From the NCBI GenBank assembly GCA_964249755.1, contig CAXUDB010000002.1:372001-436000 (forward strand): a stretch of 64,000 bases of DNA. The letters run 5' to 3'. This DNA comes from Ilyomonas sp964249755 (lineage in GTDB: Bacteria; Bacteroidota; Bacteroidia; Chitinophagales; Chitinophagaceae). The notes under the pieces were generated by a model that was given only the letters and a program-made list of their open reading frames with translations, was not told the DNA's origin and did not search any database. Positions 53,967-62,892 of this stretch are shown here, one piece after another; within the stretch, counting starts at the first letter, position 1; each line of letters starts with the position of its first letter. The position numbers and the translations under genes are program-made.

Positions 53967-54644
53967 TTAAAAAGCATCTAAACTTTGATTTAATTGATGC
54001 AAAATATCCGGTCTGTCACTTTTAATCCAAAATAAAAAGCTTTCTCCATCGTATACTTCTATAAAAAAAGCTTGTATATTTTCACTTATTATATCCTTAG
54101 TTTGTTCAGTTAAAAATTCATGGTTTTTATAATTTTTAATAACTATGTCAGCACTCTCTATTTGAACTAGCGCGCCAAAGAATAACCATGAAACTGCCTT
54201 CAGTAGAGAATCATTCAACTGCTTTTTACTGAAAGATGAATTGAGAAGATAGAATAAATGATCTTCTATTATGCTATAAGTTGTTGTTGACTTTTTTACT
54301 CTCTCATCATTTGCATGACTATTGAAATCTTCTAATGCAATATAGCTGTTGCTTGTCTCGTTCAAAAAATTATACAAAAATACCCTGATTGCTTTATCAG
54401 CAAGATTGGTGACGCTGTATACATTTTGTCCTTCTATCTTATGAAATGGAATAACTTGGCCACCTGTCTTAAGATTATAAACGAATGTCTCATCTGTATT
54501 AGGTGGAACGATTACATAGAACTCGCCAACAGTTACCGAAACTTTTTCCAATAAAGCTTGAGGTAAATAACCAAGATTATTAAAGTTGTCAAACAAAAAA
54601 TTCAATACTTCAAGCCCCTCTATTTTTTTTAAAAACAGTTTCAT
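53967..54644 (-). CDS. Hypothetical protein, 225 aa
   Basis: Family not recognised. No signal peptide or membrane span; mixed alpha/beta with many aromatic residues (AVSWLFFGALVQIE, NIQAFFIEVYDGESFLFWIK). Base composition is clearly more AT-rich than flanking genes, suggesting later acquisition. It stands alone, facing away from repeat array E. Confidence 0.65.
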   Translation of the reverse strand: MKLFLKKIEGLEVLNFLFDNFNNLGYLPQALLEKVSVTVGEFYVIVPPNTDETFVYNLKTGGQVIPFHKIEGQNVYSVTNLADKAIRVFLYNFLNETSNSYIALEDFNSHANDERVKKSTTTYSIIEDHLFYLLNSSFSKKQLNDSLLKAVSWLFFGALVQIESADIVIKNYKNHEFLTEQTKDIISENIQAFFIEVYDGESFLFWIKSDRPDILHQLNQSLDAF

Positions 54645-54810
54645 AAAGAACTATTTAATTAATAATTTTTTTCCTTCTCTGCTGTTCTTCGCCAACGAAA
54701 GTTGCAATACATCGTGTTGGTAAAGAACACCAACACAAGCTTACATAACAAATTCAATTTTTTACCAGCACAAGGCATATCCAAAATGCCATTTGCCCAT
54801 TGCTTTGCTC

Positions 54811-54957
54811 AACAAGCCTGTTTACGAAGAAAACAAATCGGATTACAATGAAAACACATCGGTTTAGAATGAAAACAGATCTGTTTAAGACAAAAACAAA
54901 TCGGTTTACAAGGAAAACAAGCTTGTTTTTGTCTTAAACAGGTTTGTTTGTAACCAT
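54811..54957. repeat. 21-bp degenerate tandem array E (7 units) with inverted units
   Basis: Seven 21-base units all starting AACA, with consensus pieces AACAAATCGG, TTTACAA and TGAA. A perfect 19-bp inverted repeat joins 54881-54899 to 54923-54941 across 23 bases, so the last units are partly reversed while the 21-base phase holds. The array sits between the divergent genes at 53967..54644 and 55205..56968, inside a 560-base gap otherwise without genes. A 71-codon minus-strand ORF over it gives Cys at every seventh residue and is considered a by-product. Confidence 0.9.
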
Positions 54958-55204
54958 CACTCTTTTGCAGAAAGGCTTGGTATCTGTAATCCGTTGTACC
55001 AGGCAACAACATCAACACACGCATATAAAAATGGCTTTGATTTTTATACGCTTCACCATTACTTGTGTAGCCAGCCCTTTTATACAGTCAGTTGCCTTTT
55101 CGCCTGTAAAAACTCACTATTCCAGGCTGCACACGCGTTCTACGGATGTGCAGTTTACATTCGCGGCAACCTTTATCTTTACACCATAACCAGAATTATA
55201 CTTT

Positions 55205-56968
55205 ATGAAATTTATCCTTGTTGCGGCTTGCGTTGTGCTTAGCTGCATTGCCTGCAATAATACATCCACCGACAACAAACAAACGGCGTCATCGTCCGGC
55301 ACTTCATCATTCAATGCTATTGCCGACGATTATATCAATGGTTACCTGGCGTGGCGTCCGCTGCAGGCTGTGAATCTGGGTTTTCATGAATATGATGGCA
55401 AGACTACCGATTACAGCAAAGCCTCGCTGGATAAAGAATTGAGCCGGTTGCACCTCTTTCAAGATAAGCTGGCAGGATTGGATACTACAAGACTGAGCGA
55501 CAAGGATTGGTATGATTACCGCATACTTCGCTCTGCCATTGGCGGCGAGATTTTGTCGTTTGAAAACATGAAAGCCTATACACACAACCCGATGACGTAT
55601 GCCGGTGCGGTAGATGTAAGTATTTATGTAAAACGGGATTTTGCACCACTGGCTGAGCGTGTAAAAGATTTGATTGCAACAGAGCAATCCATCCCGCTTT
55701 TGTTTGCTGCCGCGAAAGAAAATTTAGACGATTCGTTGCCCAAACCTTTTATAGAAACAGCAGTGCAGATAGCACAAGGCAATGCCGCTTTTATGAAAGG
55801 TGATTTATTGATTGCTTTGAAAGATGTAAAGGACGATACGCTGATGAAAGCCTTTACCAGCGCCAACGACAGCGCGATTGCCGCTTATAACAGCTTTGTA
55901 AGCTGGCTGCAAAAAGAGAAGCTGCCAGAGAGCAACAACAGCTACGCCATTGGCAGAGACAACTATAAAAAAATGCTGTTGATAGATGAAGGCATCACCA
56001 TGGAACCCGAACAGATATTAGCCATCGGCTTGCAGGAACTTAAAAAAGAGCAAGACCGTTTTAATGCGGCGGCAAAGATCATTAACCCAAATGCCAAACC
56101 GATTGATGTACATGAAGCCATACAGAAAGAACATCCTTCTGCCGATAGTTTAATTCCAAAAGCCAAAGAACACTTAGAAGCCATTCGCCAGTTTTTATTA
56201 GACAAAAATATTTGCTCTGTGCCTTCTGAAGTACGTGTTCAGGTGAAAGAGACGCCGCAGTTTGCGCGCGCCACCAGCACGGCTTCTATGGATGTGGTGG
56301 GACCATTTGAAAAGAAAGCCACCGAATCATATTACTACATCACACCTATAGATGCTACGTGGAATGCGAAGCAGAAAGAAGACTGGCTGCAGCAATTCGA
56401 TTATTATACTACCGATAATATTACGGTTCACGAAGCTTACCCCGGACATTATACACAGTTCCTTCACCTGAATGCTTCGTCGGCTACCAAAGTAGAAAAG
56501 ATGTTTGGCAACTATGCGTATGTAGAAGGCTGGGCGCACTATTGTGAACAAATGATGACTGAGCAGGGCTATGGTAATAACGGCGATTCTATAACGGCTG
56601 CCAAGTATCGGTTAGCGCAGTCGGGCGATGCGTTGCTGCGCTTATGTCGCTTGTGCAATTCGATTAAGATTCATTGCCAGGGCTCTACCGTAGAAGAAGG
56701 CACTAAGTTCTTTATGGCGAATTGGTACCAGGGCGAAAAGCCTTCTTACCAGGAAGCTTTACGTGGTTCTTTCGATCCCGGTTATTTGTTTTATACGTTG
56801 GGTAAGTTAGAGATTTTAAAGCTGCGCAACGATTATCAGCAACAGGAAGGCAGCCACTATTCGCTGAAAGATTTTAATGATAAAATGATGGATAACGGTA
56901 TGCCGCCGGTGAGGTTGTTGAGAGAACGTTTACTGAAGGATAAGAAGGATTGGGATAAGATATTGTAG
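55205..56968 (+). CDS. DUF885 lipoprotein, putative metallopeptidase-like
   Basis: Lipoprotein signal with lipobox VLSC (Cys 15). The 587-aa body is a DUF885 protein; the region ITVHEAYPGHYTQFLHL (about 405-420) contains HEAYPGH, an HExxH-like arrangement with EGWAHYCEQMM following, as in gluzincin-like peptidases. DUF885 proteins are therefore thought to be zinc peptidases, though few are characterised. Likely periplasmic or surface. A bidirectional terminator follows. Confidence 0.9.
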   Translation: MKFILVAACVVLSCIACNNTSTDNKQTASSSGTSSFNAIADDYINGYLAWRPLQAVNLGFHEYDGKTTDYSKASLDKELSRLHLFQDKLAGLDTTRLSDKDWYDYRILRSAIGGEILSFENMKAYTHNPMTYAGAVDVSIYVKRDFAPLAERVKDLIATEQSIPLLFAAAKENLDDSLPKPFIETAVQIAQGNAAFMKGDLLIALKDVKDDTLMKAFTSANDSAIAAYNSFVSWLQKEKLPESNNSYAIGRDNYKKMLLIDEGITMEPEQILAIGLQELKKEQDRFNAAAKIINPNAKPIDVHEAIQKEHPSADSLIPKAKEHLEAIRQFLLDKNICSVPSEVRVQVKETPQFARATSTASMDVVGPFEKKATESYYYITPIDATWNAKQKEDWLQQFDYYTTDNITVHEAYPGHYTQFLHLNASSATKVEKMFGNYAYVEGWAHYCEQMMTEQGYGNNGDSITAAKYRLAQSGDALLRLCRLCNSIKIHCQGSTVEEGTKFFMANWYQGEKPSYQEALRGSFDPGYLFYTLGKLEILKLRNDYQQQEGSHYSLKDFNDKMMDNGMPPVRLLRERLLKDKKDWDKIL

Positions 56969-56995
56969 AAAGCAATAGAACTAATCATGTAAAGA

Positions 56996-57026
56996 AAAAG
57001 AGCTGTTTCAACAACAGCTCTTTTTC
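56996..57026. terminator. Bidirectional terminator between DUF885 and gyrB
   Basis: Perfect stem AAAAGAGCTGTT / AACAGCTCTTTT with a five-base loop, A-rich before and T-rich after, between two convergent genes. Confidence 0.88.
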
Positions 57027-57053
57027 TTTTATTAATCTGAAATATCATTCATT

Positions 57054-59033
57054 CTACACATCCAGCTTCGCATATTTCGCATGGGTTTCAATAAACTCTC
57101 TGCGTGGCGCAACATCATCACCCATTAGCATGCTAAAAATGCGGTCGGCTTCAGCAGCACTTTCTAACGTTACCTGCTTTAATGTTCTGCGTGCCGGGTC
57201 CATTGTGGTCTCCCATAATTGGTCGGCATTCATTTCACCCAAACCTTTATAACGTTGTATGCCCACGCTGTCTTCCTTGCCGTTCGACAGGCGCTCAATC
57301 CACATTTTGCGCTGTTCTTCATTATAAGCATAATGCGCTTCCTTTCCTTTCTTTACTAAATACAAAGGTGGTTGTGCAATGTAAATATGTCCTTGCTGCA
57401 CCAGTTCTTTCATGTACCGGAAAATGAACGTCAGGATCAAGGTTGCAATATGCGATCCATCCACATCCGCATCCGTCATGATGATCAACTTATGATAACG
57501 AAGCTTCGCAATGTTTAATGCTTTCGGGTCATCCACCGTTCCTACGGTTACGCCCATTGCCGTAAAGATGTTGCGGATCTCTTCGTTCTCATAAATCTTA
57601 TGCTCCATCGCTTTCTCTACATTCAAAATCTTACCACGAAGGGGAAGAATAGCTTGAAAGCTACGTTCTCGTCCTTGCTTTGCAGTACCGCCGGCGCTAT
57701 CACCTTCCACTAAATACAATTCGCAACGCTCAGGGTCGCGCTCACTGCAATCGGCTAATTTACCCGGTAACCCACTGCCGCTTAAAACCGTTTTACGCTG
57801 CACCATTTCGCGGGCTTTCTTAGCCGCCACACGGGCTTGCGCAGCCAACACCACCTTGCTGATGATGTTCTTCGCTTCCTTCGGGTTTTCTTCTAAGTAA
57901 TGCTCTAAGGCACGCGCTACTGTAATTTGCACCACACCGGCAACATCACTATTGCCCAGCTTCGTTTTCGTTTGTCCTTCAAACTGCGGCTCAGGTACTT
58001 TCACCGAAATGATGGCACTTAACCCTTCGCGGAAATCATCACCTTCTACGGCCACTTTCGCTTTTTCAAACAAACCTTGCTTGTCACCGTAGGTTTTAAA
58101 CACACGCGTTAATGCCTGCCGGAAACCGGTAACATGTGTGCCACCTTCAATGGTATTAATGTTATTGACGTAAGAGAAAATATGTTCTTTAAAATCATCA
58201 TTGTAAGTAAGCGCCACTTCAACCGCTACATTGCTGGCAGCATCATGTCCATCCACATACAATGGCTTACCGATAAGGGAACTGCGGTTGCCGTTTTTAT
58301 CCAGCATTTCTACAAACTCAATAATGCCACCTTCGCTATAAAATGTTTTGCTGTAAAACGCGCCGGCATCATCTTTTTCCCGGTAATCGTTCAGCGTAAT
58401 CTGTATTCTTTTATTCAGGTAAGACAACTCACGTAAACGACCTTCAAGAATATCTTTTTTATAAATTCCACTTTGAAAAATGGACAAATCCGGCCAGAAG
58501 CGAACATAAGTTCCCGTTTTGTCCGATGTGCCGATTTCGCGCACCGGATATTCCGGAATACCGGTATGATATTCCTGCTCAAATATTTTTCCTTCACGGT
58601 GAACAGTAACATGACAAGTGGTGCTCAATGCATTCACGCAACTCACACCTACACCATGCAAACCGCCGGATACTTTATACGTGTCTTTATCAAACTTGCC
58701 ACCGGCATGCAGCACCGTCATTACAATTTCCAGGGCGCTGCGTTGTTCCTTGGTATTGATACCGGTAGGAATACCGCGTCCATCATCCTGAACTGAGATG
58801 GAATTATCTTCATGAATATTAACCGTGATAATTTTACAATAACCCGCTAGCGCTTCGTCAATCGAGTTGTCTACTACTTCATATACTAAGTGATGCAAAC
58901 CTTTTTCACCTACATCGCCAATGTACATTGCCGGGCGTTTCCGCACGGCTTCCAGACCTTCTAAAACCTGAATGCTGTCTGCGCCATAAGTCTTGGGGTA
59001 TGTCTTTTCTAAAGTGAGTGTTTCTTCGTTCAT
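57054..59033 (-). CDS. gyrB: DNA gyrase subunit B
   Basis: ATPase subunit of type II topoisomerase. GHKL ATPase motifs EVVDNSIDEALAG, DDGRGIPTGI and GGLHGVGVSCVNALS; transducer with QTKTKLGNS; Toprim domain with YLVEGDSAGGTAKQGRERSF and TDADVDGSHIATL; C-terminal QRYKGLGEMNADQLWETTM. Length 659 aa is normal. GyrA is not in the window. Alone in its unit; divergent from the DUF6155 gene. Confidence 0.98.
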   Translation of the reverse strand: MNEETLTLEKTYPKTYGADSIQVLEGLEAVRKRPAMYIGDVGEKGLHHLVYEVVDNSIDEALAGYCKIITVNIHEDNSISVQDDGRGIPTGINTKEQRSALEIVMTVLHAGGKFDKDTYKVSGGLHGVGVSCVNALSTTCHVTVHREGKIFEQEYHTGIPEYPVREIGTSDKTGTYVRFWPDLSIFQSGIYKKDILEGRLRELSYLNKRIQITLNDYREKDDAGAFYSKTFYSEGGIIEFVEMLDKNGNRSSLIGKPLYVDGHDAASNVAVEVALTYNDDFKEHIFSYVNNINTIEGGTHVTGFRQALTRVFKTYGDKQGLFEKAKVAVEGDDFREGLSAIISVKVPEPQFEGQTKTKLGNSDVAGVVQITVARALEHYLEENPKEAKNIISKVVLAAQARVAAKKAREMVQRKTVLSGSGLPGKLADCSERDPERCELYLVEGDSAGGTAKQGRERSFQAILPLRGKILNVEKAMEHKIYENEEIRNIFTAMGVTVGTVDDPKALNIAKLRYHKLIIMTDADVDGSHIATLILTFIFRYMKELVQQGHIYIAQPPLYLVKKGKEAHYAYNEEQRKMWIERLSNGKEDSVGIQRYKGLGEMNADQLWETTMDPARRTLKQVTLESAAEADRIFSMLMGDDVAPRREFIETHAKYAKLDV

Positions 59034-59243
59034 AATTCTGCTAACTAAAACCTTGTAAAAAATATATTTTACAATCTGGCGAAACTACAAAAAATCAATC
59101 GCTTTTCCATGCCGGAACGCCTTGTTTCCTGCTTACAATTTGTTATAAATTTCTGCCTTTTAGTATTCCGGCTTTGGGTCTTTAGCAAATTGCTAAACAA
59201 TTTATAATCAACGCTTATTTTCGTTCCTTGAAAACCGGTTTTG

Positions 59244-59717
59244 ATGAAACCTGCGAGCACAAAACAGATTAAAGAAGAATTGAAAAATCTCTCACAAAAA
59301 GAGGTAATAGAACTGTGCATTCGGCTGGTTCGTTTTAAGAAAGAAAACAAAGAACTCCTTAGCTACATTTTGTTTGATTCCGGCGACCAACAAGGTTATA
59401 TTGAAGTTATTAAACAAGACATAAAAGAGGCTTTTACTTCGCTGCCTTCTAACCGGTATTTTATCAAGAAAGGCTTGCGCACGATGCTGAAAGACATTAC
59501 CAAATACAGTCGTTACACCGGTTCAAAAGAAGCTGAGGCAGAGTTGCGGCTGCATTTTTGCCGCAGTATGAAGTTGTATGGTATGGCATCGCACAAACAC
59601 CAGGCAACCATGAGCATCTATACATTACAGCTCGACAAAATTCAGAGCCTGATTCATGATTTGCATGAGGATATGCAGTACGATGTTCAGAAAGAATTAA
59701 ACGAACTGACGAATTGA
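59244..59717 (+). CDS. DUF6155 family protein
   Basis: 157-aa helical protein from ATG 59244 (a TTG at 59241 is adjacent). KQIKEELKNLSQKEVIELCI and LRTMLKDITKYSRYTGSKEA are as in DUF6155, a Bacteroidota family of unknown role. It lies 28 bases before the pgl start and is probably cotranscribed. Confidence 0.8.
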   Translation: MKPASTKQIKEELKNLSQKEVIELCIRLVRFKKENKELLSYILFDSGDQQGYIEVIKQDIKEAFTSLPSNRYFIKKGLRTMLKDITKYSRYTGSKEAEAELRLHFCRSMKLYGMASHKHQATMSIYTLQLDKIQSLIHDLHEDMQYDVQKELNELTN

Positions 59718-59745
59718 TTTTTAATTGATAAAACCATCCCGCATT

Positions 59746-60507
59746 ATGCAGTTACATGTTGCCAAAGACACCAAAGAGTTAGCTATTCAGGCCGCCGATT
59801 TTATAGTGGAACACATTAATAACACGCTGCAAAAGCAGTCGAAATATACGATCGCATTATCGGGCGGCAGCACGCCAAAAGCCTTGCACGAACTGCTTTC
59901 CAGCGATGCCTACAAAGGTCATATTGACTGGAGCAAACTGCACTTTTTTTGGGGCGATGAGCGCTTTGTGCCATTCAGTGATGAACGCAACAATGCAAAG
60001 ATGGCGTTTGATACTTTACTCGATAAAGTGCCGGTAAACAAAGCGCACATTCACATTATACAAACGGAAACTACAACGCCGGAAGCCTCTGCCGAAGCCT
60101 ACGAAAAATTATTGCACGACTACTTTCCGCTGGTGCATACACATCACCCTGATGACCATCCCGACAATACGCCTTTTACTACGTTTGATTTGATTATTTT
60201 AGGGATAGGCGACAACTCGCATACCTTATCGTTATTCCCGCATCAGCCCATCATTTTCGAGGATACAAAATGGGTAGACTCGTTTTACTTAGATGAGCAA
60301 AATATGTATCGCGTAACGCTTACACATCCCCCTACCAATCACTCAGCTTGCGTATTGTTCTTAGTGGCCGGCGCCGGCAAATCGGAGGCCATGAAACACA
60401 TACTGAAAGACAATTACAACCCGGATGAATACCCGGCGCAAATCATAAAGCCAAAAGGCGAATTGCATTGGTTTTTAGATGAAGCGGCTGCGGCTGAAGT
60501 GAAATAA
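59746..60507 (+). CDS. pgl: 6-phosphogluconolactonase
   Basis: Hydrolyses 6-phosphogluconolactone in the oxidative pentose phosphate pathway. ALSGGSTPKALHELL (about 37), FFWGDERFVPFSDERNNAKM (about 65) and LGIGDNSHTLSLFP (about 152; the usual GxGxDGHxASLFP has N and T substitutions) are the family motifs. The active-site His in GDNSH is kept. The ATG at 59746 is preferred over TTG 59725. zwf and gnd are not present here. Confidence 0.93.
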   Translation: MQLHVAKDTKELAIQAADFIVEHINNTLQKQSKYTIALSGGSTPKALHELLSSDAYKGHIDWSKLHFFWGDERFVPFSDERNNAKMAFDTLLDKVPVNKAHIHIIQTETTTPEASAEAYEKLLHDYFPLVHTHHPDDHPDNTPFTTFDLIILGIGDNSHTLSLFPHQPIIFEDTKWVDSFYLDEQNMYRVTLTHPPTNHSACVLFLVAGAGKSEAMKHILKDNYNPDEYPAQIIKPKGELHWFLDEAAAAEVK

Positions 60508-60520
60508 GTAATTTTCTCGT

Positions 60521-60641
60521 CATTGCGAGGCACGAAGCAATCTATGAACTATACTGTCCGGTTGTAACTAAGTGGTAAACCTTTTTACTGCTTAGTTGCC
60601 GCACCTAATGCATAGCACAGATTGCTTCGTGCCTCGCAATG
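60521..60641. mobile_element. Palindromic REP/MITE-like element
   Basis: Arms of 23 bases, starting CATTGCGAGGCACG at 60521-60543 and perfectly inverted at 60619-60641. Inside, CTATG/CATAG and a 14-base imperfect stem AACTAAG.../...CTTAGTT add to a 121-base foldback. The CATTGCGAGG...AAGCAATCT wording recurs in palindromic repeats of many bacterial genomes. No ORF, so at most a non-autonomous element. It may also form a strong hairpin at the pgl 3-prime end. Confidence 0.75.
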
Positions 60642-60714
60642 GCGAACAGCCTTTTCTACTCTCCCATCTTCTTAACATTCCCACGCGTATTTTTGCAGTT
60701 GCAAACAAGAGAAT

Positions 60715-61839
60715 ATGGAGTTAGCAGGGTTGTATGATAAAGCATTAAATTTTGAATTTCTATCGGTAGAAGAAGGCGTGCATTTGTTTCACCACGCGCC
60801 GCTGACCGAACTGATGTATATCGCGGATACGCTTCGCAAAAAGCAGGTGCCACACGGTAAAGTAACCTGGCAGATAGACCGCAATGTAAACACAACAAAC
60901 GTGTGCATTGCCAACTGCAAGTTTTGTAATTTTTATCGCATTCCCGGCAGCCCCGATGCATACATTACCGACATGGATACGTATCGCCGGAAGATACATG
61001 AGACCTTCAAATTTGGTGGTGAACAGTTACTGTTACAAGGCGGACATCATCCGGGCTTGGGTTTAGATTTTTATACCCGAACCTTCAGCCAGTTAAAAGC
61101 AGAATTTCCAACACTCAAGCTTCATACGTTAGGACCACCAGAAATTGCACACATCTGCAAGCTTGAAAAAATGAGCCATCATGATGTGATCAAAGCCTTG
61201 CGCGAAGCCGGTATGGATTCGTTGCCCGGCGCCGGGGCAGAGATTTTGGTTGACCGTGTGAGGCGTTTAATCAGCAAAGGAAAATGTGGTGCTGACGAAT
61301 GGCTCGCTATTATGCACGAAGCGCACGAACAGAACGTTACTACGAGTGCAACAATGATGTTTGGTCATGTAGAAACCATCGAAGAACGCTTTATTCACTT
61401 GGTACGCCTGCGCGATACACAAGCCATCAAACCCGCAACTGCAAAGGGTTTCCTTGCTTTTATTCCATGGACGTTCCAGGATGTTGATACCTTGCTTACC
61501 CGCATCCGTGGCATACACAATCTCACTACAGCCGAAGAATATATCCGCATGATTGCGCTAAGCCGCATCATGCTTCCGAATGTGTTAAACATACAGGCAA
61601 GCTGGCTTACGGTGGGCAAACAAACCGCACAACTTTGCCTGCAGTCCGGCGCTAACGATTGGGGCAGCATCATGATTGAAGAGAACGTAGTAAGTGCTGC
61701 AGGCGCACCACATCGCTTTACGTCCACCACCATCCAGCAAGCGATACGCGAAGCCGGTTTTGAGCCGCAGCTTCGCAACCAGCAATACGAATGGCGCAAA
61801 ATACCAGATGCAATTGTTGAACAGGTGATTGATTATTGA
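60715..61839 (+). CDS. mqnC: Cyclic dehypoxanthinyl futalosine synthase MqnC
   Basis: Radical SAM enzyme that cyclises dehypoxanthine futalosine in menaquinone synthesis. The iron-sulfur motif is CIANCKFC (about 63-70) with FYRIPG after it; EQLLLQGGHHPGLGLDFYT and SLPGAGAEILVDRVR are specific to MqnC. Length 374 aa is normal. It complements mqnE at 25956..27134. Confidence 0.95.
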   Translation: MELAGLYDKALNFEFLSVEEGVHLFHHAPLTELMYIADTLRKKQVPHGKVTWQIDRNVNTTNVCIANCKFCNFYRIPGSPDAYITDMDTYRRKIHETFKFGGEQLLLQGGHHPGLGLDFYTRTFSQLKAEFPTLKLHTLGPPEIAHICKLEKMSHHDVIKALREAGMDSLPGAGAEILVDRVRRLISKGKCGADEWLAIMHEAHEQNVTTSATMMFGHVETIEERFIHLVRLRDTQAIKPATAKGFLAFIPWTFQDVDTLLTRIRGIHNLTTAEEYIRMIALSRIMLPNVLNIQASWLTVGKQTAQLCLQSGANDWGSIMIEENVVSAAGAPHRFTSTTIQQAIREAGFEPQLRNQQYEWRKIPDAIVEQVIDY

Positions 61840-61842
61840 GAA

Positions 61843-61874
61843 GGTTTGAGGTGTGGGGTTTGAGGCGTGAGGTA
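61843..61874. repeat. TTTGAGGTGTGGGG-type repeat, left flank of DUF5655 gene
   Basis: GGTTTGAGGTGTGGGGTTTG and GAGGCGTGAGGTAAA. The complement of this run resembles 62857..62884 on the other side of the DUF5655 gene, so the gene lies between inverted copies. Confidence 0.5.
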
Positions 61875-61924
61875 AATACAATTAAAACGTTTTTGATAAA
61901 CTAATTTTGAGAGGTTGATCAGCC

Positions 61925-62845
61925 ATGCCGTTATATAAAATCGGACAACAACTTGAACACGTTAGAGAAACATCATTTAGGTTTGAACGTGAGATACAAC
62001 AGTTAACAGAACAAAATTTAAAATCGTTACTACGACTAGATTTTATTCGTTCCGAATTTTCGCTCAACAATTTTCGCATTGACACATTAGCGTTCGACCC
62101 GGAAATAAAATCATTCATTATTATTGAATACAAACGTGATAAGACTTTCAGCGTCATTGACCAAGGTTATGCTTACTTATCTTTAATGCTAAACAACAAA
62201 GCGGATTTTATTTTAGAATACAACGAGAGTCAAAATAAAAGTCTTAAACGAAGCGATGTTGACTGGTCTCAATCTAAGGTGATTTTTGTTTCTCCCTTGT
62301 TTACAACTTACCAGCGCGAAGCCATCAACTTTAAAGATTTGCCTATTGAATTATGGGAAGTAAAGAAGTTTGAAAACGATACCATTTCATTCGATCAAGT
62401 TCAAAAAGCGTCAGCTAAGGAAAGTATCAAAACACTTTCGCGCAGTAATGATACAGTCGAAGAAGTAAGCAAAGAAGTAAAAGTTTATACAGAACAAGAC
62501 CATCTTTCAAAAGTAGATTTTGAAACAAGAGAATTTTATGACCAGTTCAAAGACAGGCTACTAAATTTAGATGATAATGTAACCGTACAGCCTAAGAAAC
62601 AGACAATAGGATTTAAGGTAAACAATAATATTTTTTGTGATATCGTATTGCAAGGAAAGGGTCTTAAAATTTATTTGAATTTAAAAAGCAATGAACTTCA
62701 GGATCAAAAAAATATAGCGCGAGATGTTTCAAACGTTGGCCATTGGGGCAATGGTGCTTACGAAATTAAGTTGGTAGATTTTGAAGACATTGACTATGTG
62801 TTAAGCCTCTTGAAACAATCCTTACGAAAGAATAAAGCAGAATAA
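61925..62845 (+). CDS. DUF5655 protein with PD-(D/E)xK-like nuclease domain
   Basis: The N-terminal half has RIDTLAFDPEIKSFIIIEYK, a D...ExK arrangement (about 52-70) typical of PD-(D/E)xK nucleases, followed by VIDQGYAYLSLMLNN. The C-terminal half (about 195-300) is a DUF5655 domain with FYDQFKDRLLNLDDNVTV and GLKIYLNLKS. Such proteins are thought to be DNA-acting, perhaps in defence or repair; no experimental role is known to me. It is AT-rich and flanked by inverted TACCTCA-type repeats, which suggests acquisition as a cassette. Cytoplasmic. Confidence 0.8.
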   Translation: MPLYKIGQQLEHVRETSFRFEREIQQLTEQNLKSLLRLDFIRSEFSLNNFRIDTLAFDPEIKSFIIIEYKRDKTFSVIDQGYAYLSLMLNNKADFILEYNESQNKSLKRSDVDWSQSKVIFVSPLFTTYQREAINFKDLPIELWEVKKFENDTISFDQVQKASAKESIKTLSRSNDTVEEVSKEVKVYTEQDHLSKVDFETREFYDQFKDRLLNLDDNVTVQPKKQTIGFKVNNNIFCDIVLQGKGLKIYLNLKSNELQDQKNIARDVSNVGHWGNGAYEIKLVDFEDIDYVLSLLKQSLRKNKAE

Positions 62846-62856
62846 ATACTTAGATA

Positions 62857-62884
62857 GCTCATACCTTATACCTCACACCTCAAA
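62857..62884. repeat. TACCTCACACCTCA repeat, right flank of DUF5655 gene
   Basis: GCTCATACCTTATACCTCAC then ACCTCAAAG, inverted relative to 61843..61874. It ends 8 bases before the TetR-type start codon. Confidence 0.5.
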
Positions 62885-62892
62885 GCTTCATC

